Assembly: GCF_000308415.1 (NCBI RefSeq)
Contig: NZ_BAFS01000131.1
Span: 1 to 43,496, forward strand
From: Nocardia asiatica NBRC 100129
GTDB taxonomy: Bacteria; Actinomycetota; Actinomycetes; Mycobacteriales; Mycobacteriaceae
Direction: 5' to 3'
Length of the DNA: 43,496 nt
Positions 25,745 through 33,707 of this stretch are shown here, piece after piece. Numbering within the stretch: the first letter of the stretch is position 1; every line of letters starts with the position of its first letter. The notes beneath the pieces are model-generated. The model saw nothing but the letters and a program-made list of their open reading frames with translations. It had not been told where the DNA came from and made no database searches. The translations under genes were made by a program, and so were the position numbers.

Positions 25745-27247
25745 GTGAACAACTCCGCTGCGCTGATCTGGTCCCAAGCGTTCGGCGCCGGGCTCGGGCG
25801 CACCCCGGGGCGCGGCACTCGACCAGCGGTTCGGCATCTCCCTCCGCCGCGGCGCCCGGTGCCGCTCGCCCGTGGTCCGCGCCCGGCGCACCTCCCGCTC
25901 GCCCCGGCGCAGGAACGCATGTGGCATGCCGCACGAGCCGGAAACCCAGGTGACTGGAATGTGGCTCGCGCGGTACGCCTGACCGGGCCCGCGCTGCGGA
26001 CCGATGCGCTGGTCGCCGCGATCGAGGACGTCGTCGCCCGGCACGAACCGCTGCGCACCCGTTACCCGAAGACCGACTCCGGCCCGGCTCAGGTGATCGT
26101 TCCAGCGCCCGAGGCCGGAGTGCGCACCGAGGTCGTCGCGGTGACCGAGGTCGAATTACCGCACCGTATCGCGGAATTCGCCGCCGGTGAATTCGATCTG
26201 GCCACCGATCTGCCGCTGCGTGCGCGGCTGTGCGTGCTCGGGCCGGGCGACGTGGTGCTGGTGCTGGTGATCCACCACATCTCGATCGACGGGCGCTCGG
26301 TGGCGCCGCTGCTGCGCGATCTCGTCACGGCTTACCTCGCCAGGCAAGCCGGGGCCGCGCCGGACTGGACACCGCTGCCGGTCGACTACGCCGACTACAC
26401 CCTGTGGAAGCACGCCCAGCTCGGCGACTACTCCGACGAGTGGAGCCGCGCCACGCAGCAGCTGCGCTACTGGGCGAATACTCTCGCCGGTAGGCCCCCG
26501 GTGCTCGAATTCTCCTGCACTCGCCCCCGGCCCGCCCGCCGGGCCGCCGCGCCGGGCGCCGGGGCGGTCGTGCCGGTCGCGTTCGACGCCGACAGGCACC
26601 GTGCGCTGCTCGATCGGGCGTGCGCGGCGCGGGCCAGCCTGTTCATGGTGTTGCAAGCCGCCTTCGCGGTGGCGGTCGGCGCGTTCTCCGGCAGCGCCGA
26701 CGTCACGGTGGCCACGGCGGTGGCGGGCCGCGACCACCGGCTGCTGACCGACCTGGTCGGCAACTTCGCCGACGACGTGCTGATGCGGGTGCGCCTCGAC
26801 CGGGCCGCCGACGCGGACGATCTGCTCGAGCAAGTGCGCCGGGTGGCGCTGGCCGCGTTCGCCCACCCCGATACCCCCGCCCAGCGGTTGAAGCGCTGCC
26901 TGTTGCAGGACGCGGCCTGCCCGCTGTTCCAGGCGACGCTCATCCTCCAGCGCGGTCCGGCCGCCGCGCCCGCCACGGGCGGCGACGGCGGGCTGACCCT
27001 CACCGAGCTCGACACCGGCGTCGTCCGCGCCAAACACGACCTCGAATTCGGCTTGGTGGATCGGTACGACCGGCTGGGCGCGCCCGCGGGCGTCGACGGC
27101 GTGTTCATCTATCCGACCGCGCTGTTCGATCACGGCACGGCGACGGCCTTCGTCGAATTGTTCACCGCTACAGTCGAATTGCTCGCCACCGGGTACCGCG
27201 GCCCGGTCGTCCCGCTGCTGAGCGGCTTTTCCGCCGCGCCCCGGTGA
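25745..27247 (+). CDS. free-standing NRPS condensation-domain protein
   Basis: 500 aa from a GTG at 25745 preceded by GGAGGG. After a Pro/Arg-rich leader (1-48) the condensation fold begins (LPLAPAQERMWHA, residues 50-62). The catalytic motif HHISIDG lies at 177-183 with both histidines and the aspartate present. DYADYTLWKHAQL, FSGSADVTVATAVAGRDH and VGNFADDVLMRV correspond to later condensation-domain core motifs. There is no adenylation, carrier or thioesterase domain. It could join an amine to a carrier- or CoA-bound acyl group, or be an acyltransferase of the PapA type. It converges (20-bp gap) on the PLP/sulfur operon, with which it may share a product. Confidence 0.88.
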   Translation: MNNSAALIWSQAFGAGLGRTPGRGTRPAVRHLPPPRRPVPLARGPRPAHLPLAPAQERMWHAARAGNPGDWNVARAVRLTGPALRTDALVAAIEDVVARHEPLRTRYPKTDSGPAQVIVPAPEAGVRTEVVAVTEVELPHRIAEFAAGEFDLATDLPLRARLCVLGPGDVVLVLVIHHISIDGRSVAPLLRDLVTAYLARQAGAAPDWTPLPVDYADYTLWKHAQLGDYSDEWSRATQQLRYWANTLAGRPPVLEFSCTRPRPARRAAAPGAGAVVPVAFDADRHRALLDRACAARASLFMVLQAAFAVAVGAFSGSADVTVATAVAGRDHRLLTDLVGNFADDVLMRVRLDRAADADDLLEQVRRVALAAFAHPDTPAQRLKRCLLQDAACPLFQATLILQRGPAAAPATGGDGGLTLTELDTGVVRAKHDLEFGLVDRYDRLGAPAGVDGVFIYPTALFDHGTATAFVELFTATVELLATGYRGPVVPLLSGFSAAPR

Positions 27248-27267
27248 TCAGCGCCGCGAGCGGGCGG

Positions 27268-28593
27268 TCAGCCACGCTCCAACGGCAGTCCGGCGTCACG
27301 CCAGGCGACGATACCTCCAGCCAGGCTCGCGGCCTCGTATCCGGCCCGGCGGGCGCGAGCGGCGAACCGCAGCGACAGTTCCCCGACGGGGCAGACGAAC
27401 ACGACGGGGCGTGACCGCGGAAACGGAATGCCGTGGGCGAACATGTCGTCGAGCTGGTCGTCGCGGATGTTCAACGCACCGGGCACGTGCCCGATCCGGT
27501 AGGCCATGGCCCCGCGGCTGTCCACGATGGTCGGCCGTCCGGTCCGGTCCAGCTCGGCGAGCTGCGCGGGTGACAGACGCGGTACCTCGGCCAGCTCGGC
27601 GGCGGTCGGCGCGGGCTCGGGATCGGCGCCGCCGAACAGCTCCGGCCTGCGCTTCTTGATGTAGGACAGATACGGCTCGAGCCGATCGCAGACGATGAAC
27701 ACCGCGACGACCGGGTCGTCCGGATCGGTGCCCGAGAGGTCGAGCGCGCCGAGCGTGTCCAGTGCGGCCGCGTAACCCGCGCCGCTGGTCGGGCCGGCCA
27801 GGATGCCGTATCCGGTCGCCAGGCGCAGCGTCGCGTCCACGGCGTCGCGCGCCGACACGGTGACGATCCGGTCGTAGAATTCGGGCTGGAACAGCCCCAC
27901 ATCCCACATCTCGCTCTCCGACCGGATGCCGGGAACGAAGTCCGACCGCTCGGAAACCACTGCGACCGTACGCAATTCGGGATTGTGCTTGCGCAAGTAG
28001 GTGGCGGTGCCGCGGGTGGAACCGGTGGTACCGAGCCCGCCGATCAGATAGTCCACCCGCCCGATGCCGTCGGCTGCCAGGTCCTCGTGGATCTCTCGGC
28101 CGGTGCCCTCGTGGTGTGCCTCGATGTTCTTTTCGTTCGTGTACTGCGACAGATGGCGATACGCGCCCGGCTGCTGCGCCAGGGTCGCCTCGATCACCGA
28201 GTAGACGTCGTTCGGCGTGGTCGGGTCCGGGCATTCGGACAGGCCGGGCAGTTCCACGATCTCGGTACCGAACAGTCGCAGCAGATCACGGACCTCGGCC
28301 ACTTTGATCCGGTTGGTCACCGCGCGCAGATCGATGCCGTACACAGCGCCCAGGACGCGCAGCGCTTTTGCCGTGTTGCCGCTGGAGGCCTCGATGAGCG
28401 TCTGACCGCTCGCGCGGATCTGATCCAAGTCGTCGCGGAGCATCCCCCACGCCACCCGGTCCTTGACCGAGCCGAACGGGTTGTGCGACTCCAGCTTCGC
28501 GTAGAGCTCGACGTGCGCCAGCCCGTGCACCGCGGGATCGAGCCGGAGCAGGGGTGTATTGCCGATGAGTTCGGTGATGTGGTCGTATCGCAT
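27268..28593 (-). CDS. cysteine-synthase-like PLP enzyme fused to a rhodanese domain
   Basis: 441 aa. Residues 1-320: fold-type II PLP enzyme of the cysteine synthase / CBS family, with the Schiff-base lysine K44 in NPFGSVKDR, SSGNTAKA (70-77) and the phosphate loop GGLGTTGSTRGT (185-196). It resembles CysK2/SbnA-type branches rather than housekeeping CysK. Residues 340-441: rhodanese domain with VDSRGAMAYRIGHVPGALNI and the catalytic loop CPVGELS (C401). The fusion links sulfur (or another nucleophile) addition to a persulfide carrier. It is the last gene of a four-gene operon; its ATG shares one base with the upstream TGA. Likely substrates are O-phospho- or O-acetyl-serine; the product is unknown. 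Confidence 0.9.
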   Translation of the reverse strand: MRYDHITELIGNTPLLRLDPAVHGLAHVELYAKLESHNPFGSVKDRVAWGMLRDDLDQIRASGQTLIEASSGNTAKALRVLGAVYGIDLRAVTNRIKVAEVRDLLRLFGTEIVELPGLSECPDPTTPNDVYSVIEATLAQQPGAYRHLSQYTNEKNIEAHHEGTGREIHEDLAADGIGRVDYLIGGLGTTGSTRGTATYLRKHNPELRTVAVVSERSDFVPGIRSESEMWDVGLFQPEFYDRIVTVSARDAVDATLRLATGYGILAGPTSGAGYAAALDTLGALDLSGTDPDDPVVAVFIVCDRLEPYLSYIKKRRPELFGGADPEPAPTAAELAEVPRLSPAQLAELDRTGRPTIVDSRGAMAYRIGHVPGALNIRDDQLDDMFAHGIPFPRSRPVVFVCPVGELSLRFAARARRAGYEAASLAGGIVAWRDAGLPLERG

Positions 28594-30065
28594 CAGAAGC
28601 CTTCGATGGATCGGACCGGGCTCGGCGCGCGGTCGCGCGGCCATGACGACTCGCCGGGAAAGTCCGGCTCGTAGTCGGCGTCGCGGACCACCCGGAACCC
28701 GTCGGATGCCTGTGTGACAGCGAGTTTCGGGAGCACCGGGTGCATCGAGGCCGTCGCCGCGGACAAGTCCATGTGGTAGGCGGCGGTATTCGGGAACACC
28801 ACCGGATCACCCGGTTCGGGCCGAGCGGGCAGCCAGACCTTGTGATTGGTGATCAGATCCCGCTCCAAGCACAGCCGTCCGGCGAAATAGACACCGACCG
28901 GGCCGGCGCCCGCGCGCGGCGGCAGGATCGGGTCGACCATGACCTCCTGGTCGGCCGGCGTCACCGCATCACGGCTGAGATCGACGTGCACCAGCACGCT
29001 GCCGTCGGAGATCTCCTTGACGAACTCGACCGTGGCCAGCGTGACGCCCGCGTGATCGACCAGCGCCTTGCCCGGCTCCAGCCACATCTCCAGCAGGTTG
29101 TCGCCCACCACCTGCGCCACCGTGCGCCCGCCGTGCCGTTCCAGCGGCGCGCCCAGCAGATCCGTGAGCATGCGATCGGCGGAGACGGTATTGGCGTACT
29201 TGTGGAACACCGGTGTGCCGTGCACCGCGCCGCCCGCGACGTGATAGCCGAAAGTGTTGCTGCCCCAGCTCATCGGCTCGCCACGGCCGAGCAGCGACTC
29301 GCGCAGCGCGAGCACGTAGGCGTCGAACCGTTCGGCATCGGCGGTGAACACCTGCCGGAATCCGCCGCCGATGTCGAGGACCGACGGGGCGAGCCCACGA
29401 TCATAGGCCCGTTCGATCAAGCGCAGGCAGGCGTCGATCGCCCGGACGCGCTCGCCGAGATCGCCCGAATCGAGGTGGAAAGCGAAGCCGCGAAAGTCGA
29501 TGCGCCCCCGCTGCGCCGACAACAGGTCGAAGGCCTGCTCGACGTACGCGAGCGGAACACCGAACCGGCTGACCTGTCCCGGATCGAAACCGGAAACGCG
29601 CAGCAGCACGGGAATCTCCGCGTGCTCGTCGGCGAGTTCCGCGATGCGGCCCAATTCCCACAGGTTGTCCACGTTGATCGTCACCCGGCGCGCGACCAGG
29701 TCGCGGAGGAAAGCCTCGCCCTTCGGGCCGGTGACCTCGATGCGCGCTCGATCGAATCCGGCGCTCGAGGCACTGGACAGCTCGTGCGGTGAGGCGACAT
29801 CGATGGCGACGCCCGCGCGTTCGGCGGTGCGAACGAACGCGCGCGACTGATTCACCTTGTGCGCGTAGCAGATCCGGTGCCCGGGCAGGCTGCGCCGCAG
29901 CGGCGAGCGCAGGCGCGCCAGATTCTCGGCGTAGACCTGCGGGAACACCAGGTGCACCGGGGAACCGAAGGTCGCCAGCGTCTCGGCCACTGCGCCCGGG
30001 GTGTCGAGAAAGGCGCGGACGATCGGATGCAGCTTCGCAGGCAATACCGGCGGCCACGGCGTCAT
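28593..30065 (-). CDS. fold-type III PLP-dependent decarboxylase (LysA/Y4yA-like)
   Basis: 490 aa. Alanine-racemase-fold decarboxylase: CYAHKVNQSRAFVR carries the PLP lysine K70, followed by FAFHLDSGD, the phosphate-binding LDIGGGFR, and a C-terminal beta domain (EPGKALVDHAG, then LCLERDLI and FPNTAAYHMD). It is similar in layout to diaminopimelate or ornithine decarboxylase but longer and divergent; I place it in the Y4yA group from memory. Such enzymes commonly decarboxylate a condensed amino acid in metallophore routes. It overlaps the upstream HMA-domain gene by 4 bp (ATGA, 30062-30065) and the downstream cysteine-synthase-like gene by 1 bp. Confidence 0.9.
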   Translation of the reverse strand: MTPWPPVLPAKLHPIVRAFLDTPGAVAETLATFGSPVHLVFPQVYAENLARLRSPLRRSLPGHRICYAHKVNQSRAFVRTAERAGVAIDVASPHELSSASSAGFDRARIEVTGPKGEAFLRDLVARRVTINVDNLWELGRIAELADEHAEIPVLLRVSGFDPGQVSRFGVPLAYVEQAFDLLSAQRGRIDFRGFAFHLDSGDLGERVRAIDACLRLIERAYDRGLAPSVLDIGGGFRQVFTADAERFDAYVLALRESLLGRGEPMSWGSNTFGYHVAGGAVHGTPVFHKYANTVSADRMLTDLLGAPLERHGGRTVAQVVGDNLLEMWLEPGKALVDHAGVTLATVEFVKEISDGSVLVHVDLSRDAVTPADQEVMVDPILPPRAGAGPVGVYFAGRLCLERDLITNHKVWLPARPEPGDPVVFPNTAAYHMDLSAATASMHPVLPKLAVTQASDGFRVVRDADYEPDFPGESSWPRDRAPSPVRSIEGF

Positions 30066-31348
30066 ACGGCGGCTTCCGACGGCTCGGTGGCCGATGTCCG
30101 CCCGGGCCTGTCGGGGCGCTGCGCGACCGGGTTGTAGCCGCCGTCGCGGATCGCCTCGAACGCCCGTGCCCGATTGCGCGGGCTGCGGAACTCCGCCACC
30201 ACCCGCTTGCTGTCCAGGTCGATCTCGACCACGCGGATGTCCATCGATTCCAGCACCCCGCCGATCGTGCGCACGCAGTGCTTGCACGTCATATCCGGCA
30301 CGTAGAACACCTGGTCCTCGGCGGTGGCGGCGCGGTCGGCGACGGCCTCGTCGAGGTCGGCGCTCACCTCGGCCACCTCGCAGTGACCGGCGATCTCGGC
30401 GAACGTCTCGACGAACCGGTCGACAAGCGGCGGCAGGATGCTGTAGTGCCCGCCGTCGAACTGATGCGGTGTGGCTGCCAGGCAAGCGGGGTGAACCCCG
30501 GCGGGCAGCAGCGCGTACTGCCGTGAGATCAGGTCCAGGTCGTCGTGGTACTTGGCGATGGCCTCCGCGACCGTGAGACCCTCGCCGGTGGTGGCGCGCT
30601 CCATCACGGCGTGCGCGTCGGCGATGGTGGCGTCCTTCATCGCGCGCAGGGTCGCCACCGTCTCCGCCGAGTAGCGCACGGTGCCGTCGGATTGCGGGAC
30701 GAGAGTCGCCGGAATCATGCCGCGCCGATAGGTGGAGGCCTGCAACTCCCAGAACCATCGCGTGGCGACGGCGGCAAAAATCCCGGAAGCACTTATGCCT
30801 CTGGCGAATTCGACGGCATCGCGATACGGAGTCTGCGCGGCCAGCAGGGCGTGCTGGGCCAGCACGCGCCCCGCCGCCTCGATCCCGACCCGGAAGATGT
30901 CGCGCGGGTCGTGATCGGTGGTCGTTCCGGTCAGCACCGCGTGGTCGCTCGGCCCGAGCGCCGCGATCCGCTCGGCGAAAGCGGAATCTTCGTCCAGGCG
31001 GCGCCACAGTGCCAGCACCGTCTCGCGCGCGGCGATCGGCACCGAGGGGCCGAGGCCGTCGGCGCGGAAGTGGCCGGTGTTCGGGATGCCCGCGCTGTCG
31101 GTCCATGCGATCCGGTGCGTCGCGCTGGTCACTTGGTCCGCGCGACACGGCCGCATGAACCGCTCCAGGTACAGCCGCTGGGAATAGGTGAGATGGCTAC
31201 TGGACTCCGGACGCAAAGCGGCGCAGATGAATTGGAATCGACGCTGCGAAGGAACGCGCGCCGGTGTGGTGAACAACCCCGGCTGCGCCAAGTCGGCCAG
31301 CACCCTGGACGCGGCCCGCCGGTCGTAGCGGGGGATGTCGATACTCAC
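30062..31348 (-). CDS. unrecognised protein with C-terminal heavy-metal-associated domain
   Basis: 428 aa from a GTG at 31348 (GAGGAGG close upstream). Residues 1-345 match no family I can name. They are soluble, largely helical, rich in His and Asp (LTGTTTDHDPRDIF, GVHPACLAATPHQFDGGHYS), and have aromatic stretches such as TRWFWELQASTYRRGM, so an all-helical metalloprotein is possible. Residues 347-410 are an HMA domain with MTCKHC (C355, C358), the copper/zinc-binding signature. The gene is locked between the desulfurase and decarboxylase genes by 4-bp overlaps on both sides (GTGA and ATGA). The operon context suggests an oxygenase-like or metal-handling tailoring step; this is inference. 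Confidence 0.8.
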   Translation of the reverse strand: MSIDIPRYDRRAASRVLADLAQPGLFTTPARVPSQRRFQFICAALRPESSSHLTYSQRLYLERFMRPCRADQVTSATHRIAWTDSAGIPNTGHFRADGLGPSVPIAARETVLALWRRLDEDSAFAERIAALGPSDHAVLTGTTTDHDPRDIFRVGIEAAGRVLAQHALLAAQTPYRDAVEFARGISASGIFAAVATRWFWELQASTYRRGMIPATLVPQSDGTVRYSAETVATLRAMKDATIADAHAVMERATTGEGLTVAEAIAKYHDDLDLISRQYALLPAGVHPACLAATPHQFDGGHYSILPPLVDRFVETFAEIAGHCEVAEVSADLDEAVADRAATAEDQVFYVPDMTCKHCVRTIGGVLESMDIRVVEIDLDSKRVVAEFRSPRNRARAFEAIRDGGYNPVAQRPDRPGRTSATEPSEAAV

Positions 31349-32634
31349 GTGACCTCCTCGGCAATGCTCCGCACGCACGCGACGAATCGGTCGATCTCGC
31401 CGGGCGTGTTGTAGATGTGCGTGCTGACCCGCACCGAGCCCGCGCCGCCGGTCGCGGCGGGGACGCAGTGCGCGCCGGTGCGCACCAGGAACCCCAGCTC
31501 GCTCAACACGAAACCCGCGTCGGCGGCCGAGATCCCGTCCAGGGTGAAGGAGACGATGCCGTAGCCCACCTCGCAGGCGGCGTGCGCCGGGCCGGGCAGG
31601 AATTCCAGGCGGGGCACCGAGCGCAGGCCGTCGATCAGGCGCAGGGTCAGGGCGCGGTTGTGCGCGGCGACGGCATCGAGGCCGAACGATTCCAGCACCT
31701 CCAGCGCACTGCCGAGGGCGAGAATGCCGGGAATGTTCGGCGTACCGCCTTCCAGCAGCGCGGGCATCGGACCCGGCCGCAGCCCCTCGGGGTCCGGGCT
31801 GATCGCGGAATTGCCGCCGGGCAGGAACGGCGACAAGCGATCGTGCACGCGCCGGTGGCAGTACAGGATTCCCGTGCCCGGCGCGCCGAACATCTTGTGC
31901 GCGGCGAAGATCGCGAAGTCCGCGCCGAGCGCGGTCACGTCGACCGGGAGGTGCCCGCCGCTCTGCGAGCAGTCGAAGCACAGCAGGACGGCCGGGTCGA
32001 TCCGGCCGCGCAACTCCTCCAGGGTGGTGACCGCGCCGAAGACGTGGTGCAGATGCCCGGTGGTGATCAGCCGGGTGCGGTCGGTGACCTTGGCCAGGAT
32101 GTCGTCGGTGTCCGCCTCGCCTGCGCCGGTCACCCGGTAGGGGATCAGCTCGATCCGGCGGCCGAACCGGGCGAGCAGCCCGCGCAGGTGCTGCCACGGG
32201 TACACGTTCGACGCGTGATCGGTCGCGTTGTAGAGGATTTGGTCGCCGTCGGCGAGCGCGGTCAGGCCCCAGGACAGCGCGACGGCGTTGAGCGCGGCCG
32301 TGGCGCCGCCGGTGAAGACGACCTCGTCCGGGTGCTCGGCGCCGATGAACGCGGCGGTCCGTTCCCGGATCCCGCCGATCCTGGCGGTGAGCCCGGTGGC
32401 CCAGGGATAGGTGCCGCGACCCACGTTGGCTGTACCGTAGCTGTGGTAGCGCTGGATGGTCTCGATCACCGGCAGCGGCTTCTGCGTGGTGGCGGCGCTG
32501 TCCAGGTAGACCTCGGCGGCGCCGGACAGCGCCGGGAACAGCGACCGCACCGAGGCAGGCGCGAACGGAGTCTCGGGTAACCGGGGGGTCGTCTCGGTTC
32601 GCGTCAGCGGCGATCTCGGGGCGGGGGACCGCAA
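31345..32634 (-). CDS. cysteine desulfurase-like aminotransferase class V enzyme (SufS type)
   Basis: 429 aa from a TTG at 32634 with AAGGGAG 7 nt upstream; an ATG at 32682 lacks a ribosome site. Fold-type I PLP enzyme: YLDSAATTQKP (43-53), NATDHASN (136-143), CFDCSQSGGHLPVD, the PLP lysine K247 in FAAHKMFG, and the mobile catalytic cysteine C390 in RTGAHC, as in SufS. It would produce alanine and an enzyme persulfide, which could be handed to the rhodanese domain encoded last in the operon. No other Suf genes are nearby, which argues against an Fe-S housekeeping role. It is the first gene of the operon. Confidence 0.9.
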   Translation of the reverse strand: MRSPAPRSPLTRTETTPRLPETPFAPASVRSLFPALSGAAEVYLDSAATTQKPLPVIETIQRYHSYGTANVGRGTYPWATGLTARIGGIRERTAAFIGAEHPDEVVFTGGATAALNAVALSWGLTALADGDQILYNATDHASNVYPWQHLRGLLARFGRRIELIPYRVTGAGEADTDDILAKVTDRTRLITTGHLHHVFGAVTTLEELRGRIDPAVLLCFDCSQSGGHLPVDVTALGADFAIFAAHKMFGAPGTGILYCHRRVHDRLSPFLPGGNSAISPDPEGLRPGPMPALLEGGTPNIPGILALGSALEVLESFGLDAVAAHNRALTLRLIDGLRSVPRLEFLPGPAHAACEVGYGIVSFTLDGISAADAGFVLSELGFLVRTGAHCVPAATGGAGSVRVSTHIYNTPGEIDRFVACVRSIAEEVT

Positions 32635-32742
32635 CGTGACGCTCCCTTCACCGGTAACCAGGACGTGACCCACGATACGCATTTTCGGTGCGGACGTCTA
32701 AGTTTCTGGTGCGCAACGGCTTTCGCGACTAACCTGGGCGGC

Positions 32743-33174
32743 ATGCCTCTGACACCCGAACAGCGTCAAGAGTTTCTCGCGCAACCGCATGTCGCGGCGT
32801 TCTCGGTGGCCGCGGGTGCCGGTCGTGCGCCGCTCACCGTCCCGATCTGGTACCAGTACAGCCCCGGCGGTGAGGCATGGATCCTGACCGGCCCCGAGTC
32901 GCGGAAGATGCGCTACCTCCGGGAGACCGGCCGTTTCGGGCTGATGGTGCAGCAGGTGGAGCCCACGGTCCGGTACGTGAGCGTGGAGGGCCCGGTCACC
33001 CGGACCGTCCCGATGACCGACGAGATGCACCGTGAGATGGCCGCGCGTTATCTGCCCGCCGAATCGGTGGATGCCTATCTGAAGGTGGCCGAGGCATACG
33101 GTGAGCAGGTCGCGGTCTTCCTGCGGCCGGAGCGCTGGCTCTCGGCCGATCTGGGCGATCCGAGCACGCTCTAG
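32743..33174 (+). CDS. PPOX-family flavin/F420-dependent protein
   Basis: 143 aa, pyridoxamine-5'-phosphate-oxidase-like split-barrel protein. It begins LTPEQRQEFLAQPHVAAFSVAAGAGRAPLTVPIWYQYSPGGEAWILTGPESRKMRYLRET, the standard opening of the family, and YVSVEGPVT forms the next strand. The length matches the small F420/FMN-binding subgroup common in Nocardia and Mycobacterium. The reaction is unknown. The ATG at 32743 is chosen by family alignment. The gene starts 108 bp from the divergent desulfurase operon and ends overlapping the CBS gene tail to tail (CTAG, 33171-33174). Confidence 0.9.
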   Translation: MPLTPEQRQEFLAQPHVAAFSVAAGAGRAPLTVPIWYQYSPGGEAWILTGPESRKMRYLRETGRFGLMVQQVEPTVRYVSVEGPVTRTVPMTDEMHREMAARYLPAESVDAYLKVAEAYGEQVAVFLRPERWLSADLGDPSTL

Positions 33175-33605
33175 TATCTGCCCTGCAGGTACTCGACCAG
33201 GTGTTCGCGCTCGGTCGCCAGTTCGGAGATCGCGCTCTTCACCACGTCGCCGATGCTGACGATGCCGACCAGCCTGCCCTCGTGCACCACCGGCAGGTGC
33301 CGGATGCGGTGGTCGGTCATGGTGCGGCGCAGGCCGTCCACCCGGTCGTCGAGTGCGCAGGTGCGCACCTCGGAGGTCATGATCGCCGAGACCGGCGTGT
33401 CCAGCAGGTCCGCACCGCGGGCGTGCAGACTGCGGACCACGTCGCGCTCGGAGACGATGCCTGCGATCGTGTCCCCGTCGGGTGAGACGACGACCGCGCC
33501 GATGTTCCGCTCGGCCAGGGTGGCGAGCAGTGTGCGCACGGTCGTGTCGGGTGCGACGGTGGCCACGTCGCTGCCCTTCCTGCGCAGGATCTCCGAAATT
33601 CGCAT
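33171..33605 (-). CDS. tandem CBS domain protein
   Basis: 144 aa made almost entirely of two CBS domains: residues 8-62 (VATVAPDTTVRTLLATLAERNIGAVVVSP, GIVSERDVVRSL) and 75-130 (MTSEVRTCALDDRVDGLRRTMTDHRIRHLPVV, LVGIVSIGDVVKSAI). Such stand-alone pairs bind adenosyl nucleotides and act as energy or redox sensors. No fused effector is present. It converges on the PPOX-family gene with overlapping stops. Partner unknown. Confidence 0.93.
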   Translation of the reverse strand: MRISEILRRKGSDVATVAPDTTVRTLLATLAERNIGAVVVSPDGDTIAGIVSERDVVRSLHARGADLLDTPVSAIMTSEVRTCALDDRVDGLRRTMTDHRIRHLPVVHEGRLVGIVSIGDVVKSAISELATEREHLVEYLQGRY

Positions 33606-33707
33606 ATTTCACCATCCAGACGTCGCGGCACTACCAGGATCGCAAGTTCGCGCCGCGGTGACCAGCACGAATCCGTTACAGGCCACGATCCGGTCACGGC
33701 GCGGGCG

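Noticed and set aside
31345..32634. Housekeeping Fe-S cluster SufS
   Set aside because: No sufBCD/U neighbours and tight coupling to biosynthetic-type PLP genes; a dedicated sulfur donor is more likely.
32635..32742. Copper operator (CsoR/RicR type) upstream of the sulfur/HMA operon
   Set aside because: I looked for the GC-rich TACCC...GGGTA-type dyad and did not see it, so copper control is not claimed from sequence.
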